A DNA stretch of 64,000 nt from Acinetobacter beijerinckii CIP 110307 (GTDB lineage: Bacteria > Pseudomonadota > Gammaproteobacteria > Pseudomonadales > Moraxellaceae), in NCBI RefSeq assembly GCF_000369005.1, contig NZ_KB849765.1:496001-560000 (forward strand). The letters run 5' to 3'. Made by a program: the position numbers and the translations under genes. Below are positions 27,069 to 36,889 of the stretch, in pieces (within the stretch, counting starts at the first letter, position 1; every line of letters begins with the position of its first letter). The notes beneath the pieces were generated by a model that saw nothing but the letters and a program-made list of their open reading frames with translations, searched no databases and was not told the DNA's origin.

Positions 27069-27098
27069 TCCCTCATGACTCGGCTTGAGGGATTTTAT
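27069..27098. terminator. Terminator sfnG / lrp-type gene
   Basis: Stem TCCCTCA (27069-27075) and TGAGGGA (27086-27092), then TTTTATTTT. It sits between two convergent genes. Confidence 0.8.
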
Positions 27099-27099
27099 T

Positions 27100-27552
27100 T
27101 TAAGTCAATTCAATTTCTCGGATGACCGTTTCAACCGAATAACGACACCACTGTGACAACTTCTCAATAAACGCATTCAATTGGGGTGGATTAAAATGAC
27201 TGACGATCATGTAACAACCATTTCCTAAAGTCTTAAAACATTCATCTATCTGTTCATATTGTATAACCAGCCGCTCAATTTCAATGAATGCTTGTTGTTC
27301 ATTTAAAAATAATTGAATGAATTGTTTATGTTCATATCGCATGGCAATAGTGTAATTTTTAATAATGCCCGCATCGATTAATTGGTTAATACGTGCACCA
27401 ACCGCCTGCCCTGTACGATGTACGCTTTGTCCAATTTCTTTGTGGCTTAGACGTGAGTCTTGTTTGAGTATTTCAATAATTTTTAAATCAATCGGATCAA
27501 GTTCAATATTCATTTTTTCATTACGAAAGAAAACAGGCAACAATGCTTTCAT
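27100..27552 (-). CDS. Lrp/AsnC-family transcriptional regulator
   Basis: Up to 150 residues. The N-terminal helix-turn-helix is LDPIDLKIIEILKQDSRLSH and GQAVGARINQLIDAGIIKNY; the C-terminal RAM-like domain includes CFKTLGNGCYMIVSHF. The ATG at 27552 gives 13 extra residues; the ATG at 27513 (MNIELDPIDLK) is the more usual family start, and neither has a clear ribosome site. It is divergent from an isochorismatase-like hydrolase and probably controls it, which is inference. Confidence 0.87.
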   Translation of the reverse strand: MKALLPVFFRNEKMNIELDPIDLKIIEILKQDSRLSHKEIGQSVHRTGQAVGARINQLIDAGIIKNYTIAMRYEHKQFIQLFLNEQQAFIEIERLVIQYEQIDECFKTLGNGCYMIVSHFNPPQLNAFIEKLSQWCRYSVETVIREIELT

Positions 27553-27617
27553 CTGACTATATCTGATTTTTGCTCTACTCCCTATGCTTGTTTAATCCCC
27601 ACTTTGGAAACACAACC

Positions 27618-28160
27618 ATGAAACAAGCATTGCTGATTATTGATGTTCAAAATGATTATTTTAAAAATGGCAAAATGGAATTGGTCAATCCAGACCTTGC
27701 TCTAGCGCAAACCAATCTATTAGAAGATCATTTTATTCAAAACAATTTACCCATTATTTACATTCAACACATAAACCCTGCCTCTGCCAGTTTCTTTCAG
27801 GAAAATACAGTGGGTGTTGTATTACATCCGCAGCTTCAAGTGAAAGACTCGTCGATAATTGTTGAAAAACATTTTCCAAATAGTTTTTTAGAAACCAAAC
27901 TTCAAGAAATATTAAAACAGCATCAAGTTGAGCAACTGGTGATTACAGGCATGATGACCCATGTCTGTATCGATTCAAGTACGCGCGCAGCCAAAGAGCT
28001 TGGCTATCAACCGATTGTAATTGCCGATGCGACTGCAACTCGTGATCTTGAACATGATGGCAAAATTGTTAAAGCAGCCGCTGTTCAAACCGCATTTTTG
28101 TCTGCTCTTGGCTTTTTCTCTACAGTGCAAAACACCGCTGACTACTTAGACCGCCATTAA
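27618..28160 (+). CDS. Isochorismatase-family cysteine hydrolase
   Basis: A 180-residue hydrolase. The triad is visible: Asp in LLIIDVQNDYF (about residue 9), Lys in IIVEKHFPN and Cys in MTHVCIDSSTR. The type is close to nicotinamidase-like or streptothricin-hydrolase-like proteins; the substrate is unknown. The ATG at 27618 follows TGGA; an upstream TTG frame adds 16 residues without family similarity and is rejected. It is divergent from an Lrp regulator. Confidence 0.87.
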   Translation: MKQALLIIDVQNDYFKNGKMELVNPDLALAQTNLLEDHFIQNNLPIIYIQHINPASASFFQENTVGVVLHPQLQVKDSSIIVEKHFPNSFLETKLQEILKQHQVEQLVITGMMTHVCIDSSTRAAKELGYQPIVIADATATRDLEHDGKIVKAAAVQTAFLSALGFFSTVQNTADYLDRH

Positions 28161-28172
28161 GCTGTTTCCATA

Positions 28173-28200
28173 AAAAGAGCGCTACATGAAGCGCTCTTTT
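28173..28200. terminator. Bidirectional terminator hydrolase / acs
   Basis: A 10-bp stem, AAAAGAGCGC (28173-28182) and GCGCTCTTTT (28191-28200), between convergent genes. Confidence 0.9.
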
Positions 28201-28212
28201 AGATTTTTAGCA

Positions 28213-30156
28213 TTATCTATTTGGATAAACCGTTGCAATTAAATGTTCAACCACTGCTGGCTCAGCCAACGTAGAAGTATCACCTAAACTATCCAATTCA
28301 TTTGCTGCTATCTTTCTCAAGATACGACGCATGATTTTACCTGAGCGTGTTTTAGGTAAAGCAGGTGCCCAGTGCAAGGCATCTGGCGTTGCCACAGGAC
28401 CAAGTACTTTACGTACCCAATCGACTAATTCCTTTCTCAGTGCTTCAGATTCAGCGACATCGGCTTGCAGCGTTACAAAGGTACAAATACCTTGCCCTTT
28501 AATGTCATGTGGCATGCCCACAACAGCGGCTTCCGCGACTGCTTCGTGTGCAACTAAAGCACTTTCGATTTCTGCTGTACCTAAACGATGTCCTGAAACG
28601 TTGAGCACATCATCGACACGTCCAGTAATCCAATAATAGCCATCCGCATCACGACGCGCACCATCACCTGTGAAATAACAATTTTTAAAGGTTGAAAAAT
28701 ATGCCTCAATAAAGCGCTCTGGATCACCCCAAATTGTGCGCATTTGACCCGGCCAAGAGTCTTTAATCACCAAATTACCTTCAGTCGCACCTTCAAGTTG
28801 ATTGCCTTCACCATCCACTAAAGCAGGTTGAACGCCAAAGAACGGACGTGTTGCCGAACCTGGTTTGAGCGCTGTTGCACCAGGTAATGGAGAAATTAAA
28901 ATACCACCAGTTTCAGTTTGCCACCACGTATCCACAATTGGACAACGACCTTCACCCACCACTTCGTGATACCAGTTCCATGCTTCAGGATTGATTGGCT
29001 CACCCACTGAACCAAGTAAACGTAAGCTACTACGATCACTTTCACGGACATAGGCATCGCCTTCACGCATCATGGCACGAATTGCGGTAGGTGCGGTATA
29101 TAAAATCGTGATGTTATGCTTATCAATCACATGACCAATACGTGCCCATGTTGGGTATTGTGGAATCCCCTCAAACATAACAGTCGTTGTTGCATTACTG
29201 AGTGGACCATATAACAAATAGCTATGCCCTGTGATCCATCCTACATCTGCGGTACACCAATACACATCATCTTCTTTGAGGTCGAAGACTTCTCTAAAGG
29301 TGGTATTCACATAAACTAGATAACCACCAGTGGTATGTAATACCCCTTTTGGTTTACCAGTAGAACCAGAGGTATATAAAATGAATAGCGGATCTTCTGC
29401 TTTCATCGGTTCAGGTGGGCAATGCTCATCCACTTCCATAATCGCAAGGTGATACCAAACGTCACGTTCTGCATTGAATTGAATTGGGTTACCTGTACGA
29501 TGCACCACAATTACATTTTCAACACTACTGGTGCCGTCAATTTCTAAAGCAGCATCAACATTTTCTTTCAGTGCAATCAGCTTACCACCACGCATGCCTG
29601 CATCGGCTGTAATCACTAATTTCGCCTGACTATCCTCAATACGACTCGCCAGTGAATCAGGTGAGAAACCACCAAAAACCACACAATGCACTGCACCAAT
29701 ACGAGCACAAGCTAACATCGCAATTGCAGCTTCTGGCACCATTGGCATATATAAAACGACGCGATCGCCCTTGCGTATCCCTTGTTTTTTTAGCACATTG
29801 GCAAAACGACAGACCTCATCATGTAATTCAGCAAATGAAATAATTTTATGTCTTGAAGGATGGTCGCCTTCCCAAATAATCGCAGGTTTAAGGGGATTAG
29901 TTTTTAAATGACGATCCAAACAATTTGCCGAGACATTTAATTCGCCATCAGCAAACCATTCAATTTTAAAGTTGTCTGGTTGAAAACTGGTATTTTTCAC
30001 TTGTGTAAAAGGTTTAATCCAATCAACCTTTTTCGCTTCTTCCGCCCAAAATGCTTCAGGCTGTTCAATCGAATGCTGGTAACGTTTGAAATAGTCTGCT
30101 TCCGAGATTCTTGCCGTTTGTTTAAATTTCTCAGGCACTGGGTAGATTTCTTTCAT
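28213..30156 (-). CDS. acs: Acetyl-CoA synthetase
   Basis: A 647-residue AMP-forming acetate:CoA ligase, full length. The adenylation motif is [28 protein letters not shown] and [20 protein letters not shown] are conserved active-site motifs. The C-terminal [11 protein letters not shown] carries the catalytic Lys at 607, the residue that protein acetylation controls in this family. It activates acetate for the TCA and glyoxylate cycles. It stands alone, with 283 bases between it and the divergent DUF805 gene. Confidence 0.97.
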   Translation of the reverse strand: MKEIYPVPEKFKQTARISEADYFKRYQHSIEQPEAFWAEEAKKVDWIKPFTQVKNTSFQPDNFKIEWFADGELNVSANCLDRHLKTNPLKPAIIWEGDHPSRHKIISFAELHDEVCRFANVLKKQGIRKGDRVVLYMPMVPEAAIAMLACARIGAVHCVVFGGFSPDSLASRIEDSQAKLVITADAGMRGGKLIALKENVDAALEIDGTSSVENVIVVHRTGNPIQFNAERDVWYHLAIMEVDEHCPPEPMKAEDPLFILYTSGSTGKPKGVLHTTGGYLVYVNTTFREVFDLKEDDVYWCTADVGWITGHSYLLYGPLSNATTTVMFEGIPQYPTWARIGHVIDKHNITILYTAPTAIRAMMREGDAYVRESDRSSLRLLGSVGEPINPEAWNWYHEVVGEGRCPIVDTWWQTETGGILISPLPGATALKPGSATRPFFGVQPALVDGEGNQLEGATEGNLVIKDSWPGQMRTIWGDPERFIEAYFSTFKNCYFTGDGARRDADGYYWITGRVDDVLNVSGHRLGTAEIESALVAHEAVAEAAVVGMPHDIKGQGICTFVTLQADVAESEALRKELVDWVRKVLGPVATPDALHWAPALPKTRSGKIMRRILRKIAANELDSLGDTSTLAEPAVVEHLIATVYPNR

Positions 30157-30439
30157 AGCTCACTTCCTTGGTTTTTTATTTCATACCCTAGATATACACA
30201 TCTAATTGATTGGTATGTTTTGTTTTCTCTTGCAGTATTGTCACCATTTACAAGAGCAAACAATGCGGCTTTGGTCGTAGGACTGTTATGATTTTACAAC
30301 CAAGATAAATTTCAAAAATTTACTCAAAATAATTTAAAATTTAACAGCTTGTCTATGCTTTTTGTTTTTAAAATAAGTGAATATTTTGATCAATCTGTAA
30401 AGCTTAAAAGATTTAATAAACAGAACAACAGGAAAAATT

Positions 30440-31006
30440 ATGTTTAATCCCGAAACCACCTCCCAAACACCACGCAAAGATCATCCTTTATCTGCTCAAG
30501 GTCGTTTTAATCGTCTGAGTTATTTGGGTTGGTATGGCCTACTCAGTCTCAGTTGTATGCTGGCTTTTATATTAATCATTACGCTTGCTGGCAGTTTTAG
30601 TGTCAATAATGTAAATGTACATGAGCCATTTTTTTCGACATTTTCAGGGATTGGGGGTTTCGGCATGTTTGCAATATGGTTTGCTGCTTTTTATTTTCAA
30701 ATTGTATTTCTAATTCGTCGTTTACATGACTTAAATAAAACAGGATGGCTCAGTTTGCTACTGCTGGTTCCATTCATTCAAATCTTTTTTACTTTATATG
30801 TCTTACTTGCACCAGGTACACCTCATCGTAATGATTATGGTGATATCCGCCCTTCAAGCACATGGGAAAAAATCATCGCATGGATCATGATCATGCTCAG
30901 TTTATTCATGATATTTGGTGTGTTTATTTTTGCGTATTATTTTGCAAGCCCTGAATTTTGGGACACACCAACTCAAATTATTCAAAACACGACAGAATAT
31001 TTTTAA
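30440..31006 (+). CDS. DUF805 inner-membrane protein
   Basis: A 188-residue DUF805 (YhaH-like) protein. The N-terminal GRFNRLSYLGWYGLLSL and the internal FLIRRLHDLNKTGWLSLLLL with PGTPHRNDYGD are the family signature. There are four hydrophobic segments. The family has no known biochemical role. The ATG has ACAGGAAAAATT before it. The mscS-type gene follows 119 bases later in the same direction. Confidence 0.9.
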   Translation: MFNPETTSQTPRKDHPLSAQGRFNRLSYLGWYGLLSLSCMLAFILIITLAGSFSVNNVNVHEPFFSTFSGIGGFGMFAIWFAAFYFQIVFLIRRLHDLNKTGWLSLLLLVPFIQIFFTLYVLLAPGTPHRNDYGDIRPSSTWEKIIAWIMIMLSLFMIFGVFIFAYYFASPEFWDTPTQIIQNTTEYF

Positions 31007-31125
31007 TGTTCTATGCTCTATAGATAGAGGATATGTCGTTACTGAATTTAGCATGCGCAATCATCATAAATTTATTATGATTGCGTTCCTCACAATACAT
31101 TACTTTGCGAAATAGAGATTTTCCT

Positions 31126-32115
31126 GTGGCAGACGAACAGACAACGTTAACGAATATAGCGAAAGATACTGGTGAGCTTATTCATCAAGCGGGTGCAAAA
31201 ACAACGCAAACGGTGATTACCCATACAGAGAAATACCAAGACGCATATACTGCAATTGATAAAATGGTGAATGCGTTCTGGGATCGTCTTCCCTATATTG
31301 GTCTAGCTCTTATTGTCTTTGTAATCTTCTGGTTACTTACTAAATTATTTAAAGTTTTTGTCAATAAAACATTGAGTAATCGTTCTTATACACGACAAAA
31401 CTTAGTTTTAGTGCTCCATCGTGTCGGTGGTACTTTTATTTTATTTTTTGGCTTCCTAATCGCATTAGTTATTGCAATTCCAGGTTTTACCCCTAGTCAA
31501 TTAATCGGTGCATTGGGAATTGGTTCAGTTGCCATTGGTTTTGCATTCAAAGATATTTTTCAAAACTTACTTTCAGGTGTACTCATTTTATTGGGTGAAC
31601 CATTCCGTATTGGCGATGCCATTATTGTCAATGGTATGGAAGGTGTTGTGGAAGATATTCAAATTCGTGCAACATTCTTACGCTCATATGATGGTCGTCG
31701 TATCGTCATTCCTAATGCGACTGTTTATACGAGTCCAATTACGGTTAACACAGCTTATCAACAACGTCGCTGTGAATTCATTGTCGGTATTGGATATGAT
31801 GACGATGAGCAAAAAGCCAAGCAAATTGTTTTAGATATTTTAAATAATGATCGTAATGTATTAAGTCAACCAGCTTTCTCAGTCAATGTCACAGCTTTAG
31901 CTGATTTCTCAGTGAATCTAACGGTACGTTGGTGGATCAATACCACAGAAACTGATATTTTATCTTCCACCAGTTCAATTCAAGCTCAAGTGAAGCAAGC
32001 ATTTAACGCTCAAGAAATTAATATTCCCTACCCAATTCAAGAGCTTAAAATGCAGTCTACTCCTATTGCTCAACTTCCTACTGCAATAAAGACTTCAGAC
32101 AAACAATCGACCTAA
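31126..32115 (+). CDS. Small-conductance mechanosensitive channel (MscS type)
   Basis: About 329 residues from the GTG at 31126 (AGAGA 8 bases upstream; a TTG 15 codons earlier has no ribosome site). Three membrane segments are followed by the pore-lining helix region LIGALGIGSVAIGFAFKDIF and the beta domain LLGEPFRIGDAIIVNGMEGV with RRIVIPNATVYTSPI. It would act as a tension valve releasing solutes on osmotic downshock. Its last 21 bases overlap the convergent rsmE gene. Confidence 0.9.
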   Translation: MADEQTTLTNIAKDTGELIHQAGAKTTQTVITHTEKYQDAYTAIDKMVNAFWDRLPYIGLALIVFVIFWLLTKLFKVFVNKTLSNRSYTRQNLVLVLHRVGGTFILFFGFLIALVIAIPGFTPSQLIGALGIGSVAIGFAFKDIFQNLLSGVLILLGEPFRIGDAIIVNGMEGVVEDIQIRATFLRSYDGRRIVIPNATVYTSPITVNTAYQQRRCEFIVGIGYDDDEQKAKQIVLDILNNDRNVLSQPAFSVNVTALADFSVNLTVRWWINTTETDILSSTSSIQAQVKQAFNAQEINIPYPIQELKMQSTPIAQLPTAIKTSDKQST

Positions 32116-32805
32116 AATATGCGATAAGGCTGTTTCTGTTCTTAAAATTCGGTTGCCTAAGCTCATTGCTTGGCAGCCATTTTTTTTGAGTAACTCAATC
32201 TCATAAGGAATAAAACCACCTTCTGGTCCCACCACTAAATTACATCCATTTTGTATCACAGATGGCATCTTTAGCTCAGCATAAGGATGCGCAACATAAG
32301 CGGGTTTTTCGTTAGTAATCAAGGTCGGTAAAACATCTTCTACAAAAGGTTTAAAACGCTTGTACAGTTGAATTTTGGGTGGAATAGTATCGCCTGCTTG
32401 CTCTAAACCAAGCGTCACATAACTCTCAAGCTGTTGTAAAAATGGACTTTGCCAATAGCTTTTATCTACGCGATAACTATGTATTAAACTGATCTGCTCG
32501 ACGCCAAGCGTCACTGCGTCCATGATCATACGACGCAATACTTTTGGACGAGGTAACGCTAAAATTAAATGCACAGGTAACTTTTCAGGCACAGTTTCAG
32601 TCTGAATGGGTTTAAGCTTGATTTGTTGCTCTGAAATACTTAAAACTTCTGTCAGATAACGCTGACCATGACGAATACCAACTTTTAAAGTATCACCAAC
32701 ATTTAATTGAAGATGTTGTTTTAAATGTTGAATTTGACGAGCATCCTCAATTGACCATACGTCCAATGCAATATTTTGATCAGATTCAAGTAAAACAATA
32801 TTCAT
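32095..32805 (-). CDS. rsmE: 16S rRNA m3U1498 methyltransferase RsmE
   Basis: A 236-residue SPOUT methyltransferase. Conserved parts are LALPRPKVLRRMIMDAVTLG, the SAM-knot VVGPEGGFIPYEIELLKKNG and LGNRILRTETA. It methylates U1498 of 16S rRNA. The gene starts inside the stop codon of waaA (ATGA overlap), so the two are co-translated, an arrangement that joins ribosome modification to lipid A core assembly only by position. Confidence 0.95.
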   Translation of the reverse strand: MNIVLLESDQNIALDVWSIEDARQIQHLKQHLQLNVGDTLKVGIRHGQRYLTEVLSISEQQIKLKPIQTETVPEKLPVHLILALPRPKVLRRMIMDAVTLGVEQISLIHSYRVDKSYWQSPFLQQLESYVTLGLEQAGDTIPPKIQLYKRFKPFVEDVLPTLITNEKPAYVAHPYAELKMPSVIQNGCNLVVGPEGGFIPYEIELLKKNGCQAMSLGNRILRTETALSHILGRLFV

Positions 32806-34121
32806 GATAAATTTTTTTGTTCTAAATAATGGTCAATCAATTGAATATGCTTTTGTAGTGAGCCTTTATTCCGTTGTAGAACCAATTCCGCTTGTCTAAT
32901 CAATTGCTGACTCTGGCTTAGATCATCTAAGCAACTTAAAAGTTGCTGTGCCACTTGTTCAGCATTTTCACCCACAAGTATTCCGTGTTCAGCCACGAAC
33001 TCCTCTACGATACTTTGAAAATTAAAATAACGTGGACCAATGACAGTCGGCACATCTAAAACCATCGGCTCTAAAATATTGTGCCCCCCACCCGGTTCAT
33101 TCAATGAACCACCCACAAAACAAGCTTGACTGAGCGCATACCACAACCACATTTCGCCCATACTATCTGCAAGAAAAACCTGTGTATTAACTTGAATTGG
33201 TTGTTTAAGACTACGGCGTTGTGTATTTAAATTTAAATTTTGGCAGACTTTATAGACCTCATCAAAACGTTCAGGATGGCGTGGCACAACGATACACAGT
33301 AGCTTTGGGTTTGAATTTAAATATGACTGTAATTGTTTCAGTAAACTTTCTTCTTCCGGCGAATGGGTACTTGCAAGTACGATGATCTGACGATCTGCCA
33401 ATTGCCAATCTAGTTTCAATTGTTGTGCTTGTTCGATGAAAGAGATCGGTGCCGTAATATCAAATTTAATATTACCAACTACCATACTCCTGTTTGGATC
33501 AAGACCTAAATCAATATAACGCTGTTGAGTTGCGACATCTTGCGCTAACATCCATGTCAATTGCTGCAACATGGGCTGGGTTAAGCGGCGAACTTTGCCA
33601 TAACCTTTGGCAGATTTTTCTGAAAGACGAGCATTCAATAAGATACATGGAATTTGTTGCTGCTTGGCCTCTGCTATTAAATTGGGCCAAATTTCAGTTT
33701 CAACAAGTGCAAGAAGCTTAGGCTGATAAAGATCAAAAAATTGCTTGAGTAAAGGTTTTTGATCAACAGGCAAATACACAGCCTGAAATAAATTCAAATA
33801 TTGTTCTTTTAGAAATAACGACTTTGCACGTGCTTGACCTGTCTTGGTAGTATTGGTCACTAAAACAGGATGCCCTAATTTTAAATAATGTTCGATTAGA
33901 GGCTGAGCAGCATTGGTTTCTCCGACCGATACCACATGAAACCAAATTGTATTTAAATTTTTAGGCGCTTGAAACGGTCCAAAACGTTCTAGACATTCTT
34001 GTTGAAATAGCGCTTCACTTTCAGCCCGTTGTTTAATTTTCCAACGGTATAAAGGCTTGATACATTTCAGTAAAAAGTTATACCAAAAGGGCGTTTGTCG
34101 TACTGCGTTGCTTTGCGCCAT
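32802..34121 (-). CDS. waaA: 3-deoxy-D-manno-octulosonic-acid transferase (WaaA/KdtA)
   Basis: A 439-residue GT-B glycosyltransferase of the inner membrane that adds Kdo to lipid IVA. Typical stretches are IWFHVVSVGETNAAQPLIEH, ALVETEIWPNLIAEAKQQ and FVGGSLNEPGGGHNILEPMV, which holds the donor-binding site. The N-terminal segment around FLLKCIKPLYRWK anchors it to the membrane. It overlaps rsmE by four bases. Confidence 0.95.
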   Translation of the reverse strand: MAQSNAVRQTPFWYNFLLKCIKPLYRWKIKQRAESEALFQQECLERFGPFQAPKNLNTIWFHVVSVGETNAAQPLIEHYLKLGHPVLVTNTTKTGQARAKSLFLKEQYLNLFQAVYLPVDQKPLLKQFFDLYQPKLLALVETEIWPNLIAEAKQQQIPCILLNARLSEKSAKGYGKVRRLTQPMLQQLTWMLAQDVATQQRYIDLGLDPNRSMVVGNIKFDITAPISFIEQAQQLKLDWQLADRQIIVLASTHSPEEESLLKQLQSYLNSNPKLLCIVVPRHPERFDEVYKVCQNLNLNTQRRSLKQPIQVNTQVFLADSMGEMWLWYALSQACFVGGSLNEPGGGHNILEPMVLDVPTVIGPRYFNFQSIVEEFVAEHGILVGENAEQVAQQLLSCLDDLSQSQQLIRQAELVLQRNKGSLQKHIQLIDHYLEQKNLS

Positions 34122-34170
34122 CCTAGACCATATTTCAGAGTTTAATTTAAGCTCATTATGCGCAATTTCA

Positions 34171-34207
34171 AAAAAAAACTCATGCCATTTTAGTAAATCG
34201 CATGAGT
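34171..34207 (-). terminator. Terminator of the arsR-OYE operon
   Basis: Stem ACTCATGC (34178-34185) and GCATGAGT (34200-34207); on the minus strand eight T follow. It lies 23 bases after the stop of the flavin oxidoreductase gene. Confidence 0.85.
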
Positions 34208-34229
34208 GATTCTGAATGTTAAATACTGA

Positions 34230-35294
34230 TTATGCTTCTAACTTTTCAAATACAGAGTAATCCGTATATCCCTCTGCACCATCAGCATATAAAGTTTGAA
34301 AATTTACCTGATTTAAAGGTAGATCATGTTCTAAACGTTCTAATAGGTCAGGGTTTGCGATATAAGCCAAACCAAATGAGACTGCATCCGATTGATTTTC
34401 CTCTAAAATCTTTTTAGCAGAATCGGGAGTTAATTTCTCATTGGCAATCCACGCTCCTTTAAATTTCGGACGTAGTTTTGGCTGTAAGCTATCTTCTGCT
34501 GCATATTCACGTGTGAAAATAAAAGCAATGTTACGTTGATCAAGCTGTTCAACCACATAACCAAAGGTCGCTAATGGATTGTCATCACCCATATCATGAG
34601 AATCAGCACGTGGCGCTAAATGTACACCGACGCGACCTGCGCCCCACACTTCGATAAAGGTATCGACCACTTGTAACAATAGACGCGCACGATTTTCAAT
34701 CGAACCACCATATTCATCATCACGAATATTGGTTTTACTTTGCAAGAATTGATCGATTAAATAACCATTCGCAGCATGAAGTTCAACTCCATCAAAGCCA
34801 GCTGCTTTTGCTTGTTCCGCCGCATTTTTATATTGTGCTACGATTTCTTGAATTTCTTCATGGGATAAAGCACGAGGTGTTACAAACGGACGCTTTGGAC
34901 GAAGCAAACTGACTTCACCAGCGGGTTGAATAGCACTTGGAGCAACAGGTATATCACCATCTAAAAGATCGGGATGTGAAATACGACCTACATGCCACAA
35001 TTGAACCACAATTTTTGAACCTTGCGCATGCACCGCTTTGACGATTTTATTCCATGCTTGAGCTTGTTCTTGTGACCATAAGCCTGGCGTATTCGCATAG
35101 CCCGCTGCTTTAGGGCTAATCACAGTTGCTTCAGTAATAATCAGACCAGCGTTGGCACGTTGCTGATAATATTCCACCATTAAATCGTTTGGAATACGCT
35201 CCGCGCCACTACGCGCACGGGTTAAAGGTGCTAAAACCAAACGATTTTTAATCGTAAAATCACCTACTTGTAACGCAGAATTTAATTCAGCCAT
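34230..35294 (-). CDS. Old yellow enzyme family alkene reductase (NemA-like)
   Basis: A 354-residue TIM-barrel FMN oxidoreductase. Family marks are FTIKNRLVLAPLTRARSG, VVQLWHVGRISHPDL and the active-site GVELHAANGYLIDQFL with the His-x-x-Asn pair. NemA-like enzymes reduce activated double bonds and nitro groups such as N-ethylmaleimide, enals and nitrate esters with NADPH. It follows an ArsR-type gene by 45 bases, so its expression is probably controlled by that two-cysteine repressor. Confidence 0.93.
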   Translation of the reverse strand: MAELNSALQVGDFTIKNRLVLAPLTRARSGAERIPNDLMVEYYQQRANAGLIITEATVISPKAAGYANTPGLWSQEQAQAWNKIVKAVHAQGSKIVVQLWHVGRISHPDLLDGDIPVAPSAIQPAGEVSLLRPKRPFVTPRALSHEEIQEIVAQYKNAAEQAKAAGFDGVELHAANGYLIDQFLQSKTNIRDDEYGGSIENRARLLLQVVDTFIEVWGAGRVGVHLAPRADSHDMGDDNPLATFGYVVEQLDQRNIAFIFTREYAAEDSLQPKLRPKFKGAWIANEKLTPDSAKKILEENQSDAVSFGLAYIANPDLLERLEHDLPLNQVNFQTLYADGAEGYTDYSVFEKLEA

Positions 35295-35339
35295 GATCGC
35301 CTCAACTTCACTTTTTGATGAGCTTTGAAAAAACTCTTT

Positions 35340-35642
35340 TTAAAGTGATTTTTTTAAATGTTCGATGTATTGCTGAATCAAAGCTTCGTTACGGGTGAAA
35401 TATGACCATTGCCCATATTTTTCAACCTTAATCAAACCCGCTTGCTGTAAGACAGACAAATGATTTGACATGGTCGATTGTGCAACTTTTCCTAAGCGTT
35501 CAATGTGACCTGCACATACGCCTCGTTCAAAACTGCCACCACATTCCTGTACCGGTAAAAATTGCTCTGGTTGTTTTAACCATTGCAAAATTTCTCGACG
35601 TAATGGATTGGCTAAGGCTTTGCTTATAACATCAATATCCAT
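35340..35642 (-). CDS. ArsR-family repressor, probable thiol/electrophile sensor
   Basis: A 100-residue winged-helix repressor. The recognition region is STMSNHLSVLQQAGLIKVEK and the wing WSYFTRNEALIQ. Two cysteines, Cys34 and Cys43 (ECGGSFERGVC), sit before the recognition helix. It lacks the ELCVCDL metal site of ArsR itself, so a thiol-based sensor of electrophiles or oxidants that induces the downstream alkene reductase is likely (inference). Two tandem 22-bp repeats lie 69-112 bases upstream and are the probable operator. Confidence 0.88.
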   Translation of the reverse strand: MDIDVISKALANPLRREILQWLKQPEQFLPVQECGGSFERGVCAGHIERLGKVAQSTMSNHLSVLQQAGLIKVEKYGQWSYFTRNEALIQQYIEHLKKSL

Positions 35643-35710
35643 AGACTCACCACATTTTCAACAGGCAAAACTTCGTTCAGCACCTAAAATCAGTATATCG
35701 AATTTAATAA

Positions 35711-35754
35711 ATATTAATATCTATTTTTTCCGATATTAATATCTATTTTTTCCG
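35711..35754. repeat. Tandem 22-bp direct repeat in the arsR promoter region
   Basis: Two identical 22-bp units, 35711-35732 and 35733-35754, each containing the palindrome ATATTAATAT followed by CTATTTTTTCCG. The period of two helical turns puts both palindromes on the same face of the DNA, as expected for cooperative binding by the ArsR dimer. It lies between prfB and arsR, both on the minus strand. Confidence 0.8.
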
Positions 35755-35793
35755 ATTAACTAAAAATTGCTGAACGAAAATGCCGTTTTAAAG

Positions 35794-36889
35794 TTATAGA
35801 CCTTGTTTCAAACTTGCTTCAATGAACCGATCTAAATCACCATCTAAGACTGCTTTAGTGTTTGAATTTTCAACACCTGTACGCAAATCTTTGATACGAG
35901 AATCATCTAATACATAAGAGCGAATCTGACTTCCCCAACCAATATCTGACTTCGAATCTTCAAGCGCTTGTGCGGCTTCATTACGTTTACTCATCTCTAA
36001 CTCATAGAGTTTGGCACGTAATTGCTTCCATGCATGGTCACGGTTGGCATGTTGTGAACGTTGGTTCTGACACGCGACCACAATACCTGTAGGCGCATGC
36101 GTTAAACGCACTGCCGAATCCGTTTTGTTAATATGCTGACCACCTGCACCTGAAGCGCGATAAGTATCAGTACGAACATCTGATGGATTAATATCAATTT
36201 CAATATTGTCATCAATCTCTGGAGAGATAAACACGGCTGAAAATGATGTATGACGGTTGTTATTACTATCAAACGGCGACTTACGAACTAGACGATGCAC
36301 ACCACTTTCGGTACGTAACCAACCATAAGCAAACTCACCATCAACACGGATCGTTGCAGATTTAATACCAGCAACATCACCGTCAGAGACTTCCATCAAT
36401 TCGCCTTTGAAGCCATGACGTTCAATCCAACGTAAATACATACGTAACAGCATTGACGCCCAATCTTGCGCTTCTGTACCACCAGAACCAGATTGGATTT
36501 CAAGGAAGCAAGGATTCGGGTCCATTGGATTGCTAAACATACGGCGGAATTCAAGATTTCCAAGCGCTTCTTCAGCACTATCTAACTCAGCTTGAACATC
36601 TTCAAGCAAACTTTCATCATCTGCTTCAACAGCTAAATCCAGCATAGCTTTTGCATCATCGAGCTGCTCAGCAAGACGATCAAATACACCCAATGTATTT
36701 TCTAAACTGCCTTTTTCTTTAGCGATGGCTTGAGCACGACTTTGATCATTCCAAATTGCAGGATCTTCGAGTTCTCTTAAAACTTCTTCTAAACGCTCTG
36801 CCTTTAGATCGTAGTCAAAGATACCCCCGTAGTGTTTGACTACGATCAGATAAATCTTTTAATTGGACTAAATACGGATTAATTTCCAC
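35794..36889 (-). CDS. prfB: Peptide chain release factor 2, with programmed +1 frameshift
   Basis: RF2 of 364 residues made from two frames: complement of 36818-36889 (24 codons from a GTG start, [20 protein letters not shown]) joined to 35794-36816, skipping T36817. The frameshift site is CTT TGA C behind a GGGGG stretch. Domains and motifs are the SPF stop-codon tripeptide (RKSPFDSN) for UGA/UAA reading and GGQ ([16 protein letters not shown]) for peptide release. RF2 shortage increases frameshifting, so the protein tunes its own synthesis. A shorter frame starting at 36693 lacks the N-terminus and is not the real start. Confidence 0.96.
36814..36828 (-). promoter_or_regulatory. prfB frameshift signal
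   Basis: On the mRNA: GGGGG TAT CTT TGA C. The Shine-Dalgarno-like G-run three bases before CTT, the slippery CTT-T and the poor UGA-C stop are the complete known RF2 autoregulation signal. Confidence 0.95.

Noticed and set aside
35794..36693. A 299-residue RF2 starting at 36693
   Set aside because: The start codon lies inside the N-terminal domain; the true gene continues upstream through the programmed frameshift to the GTG at 36889.
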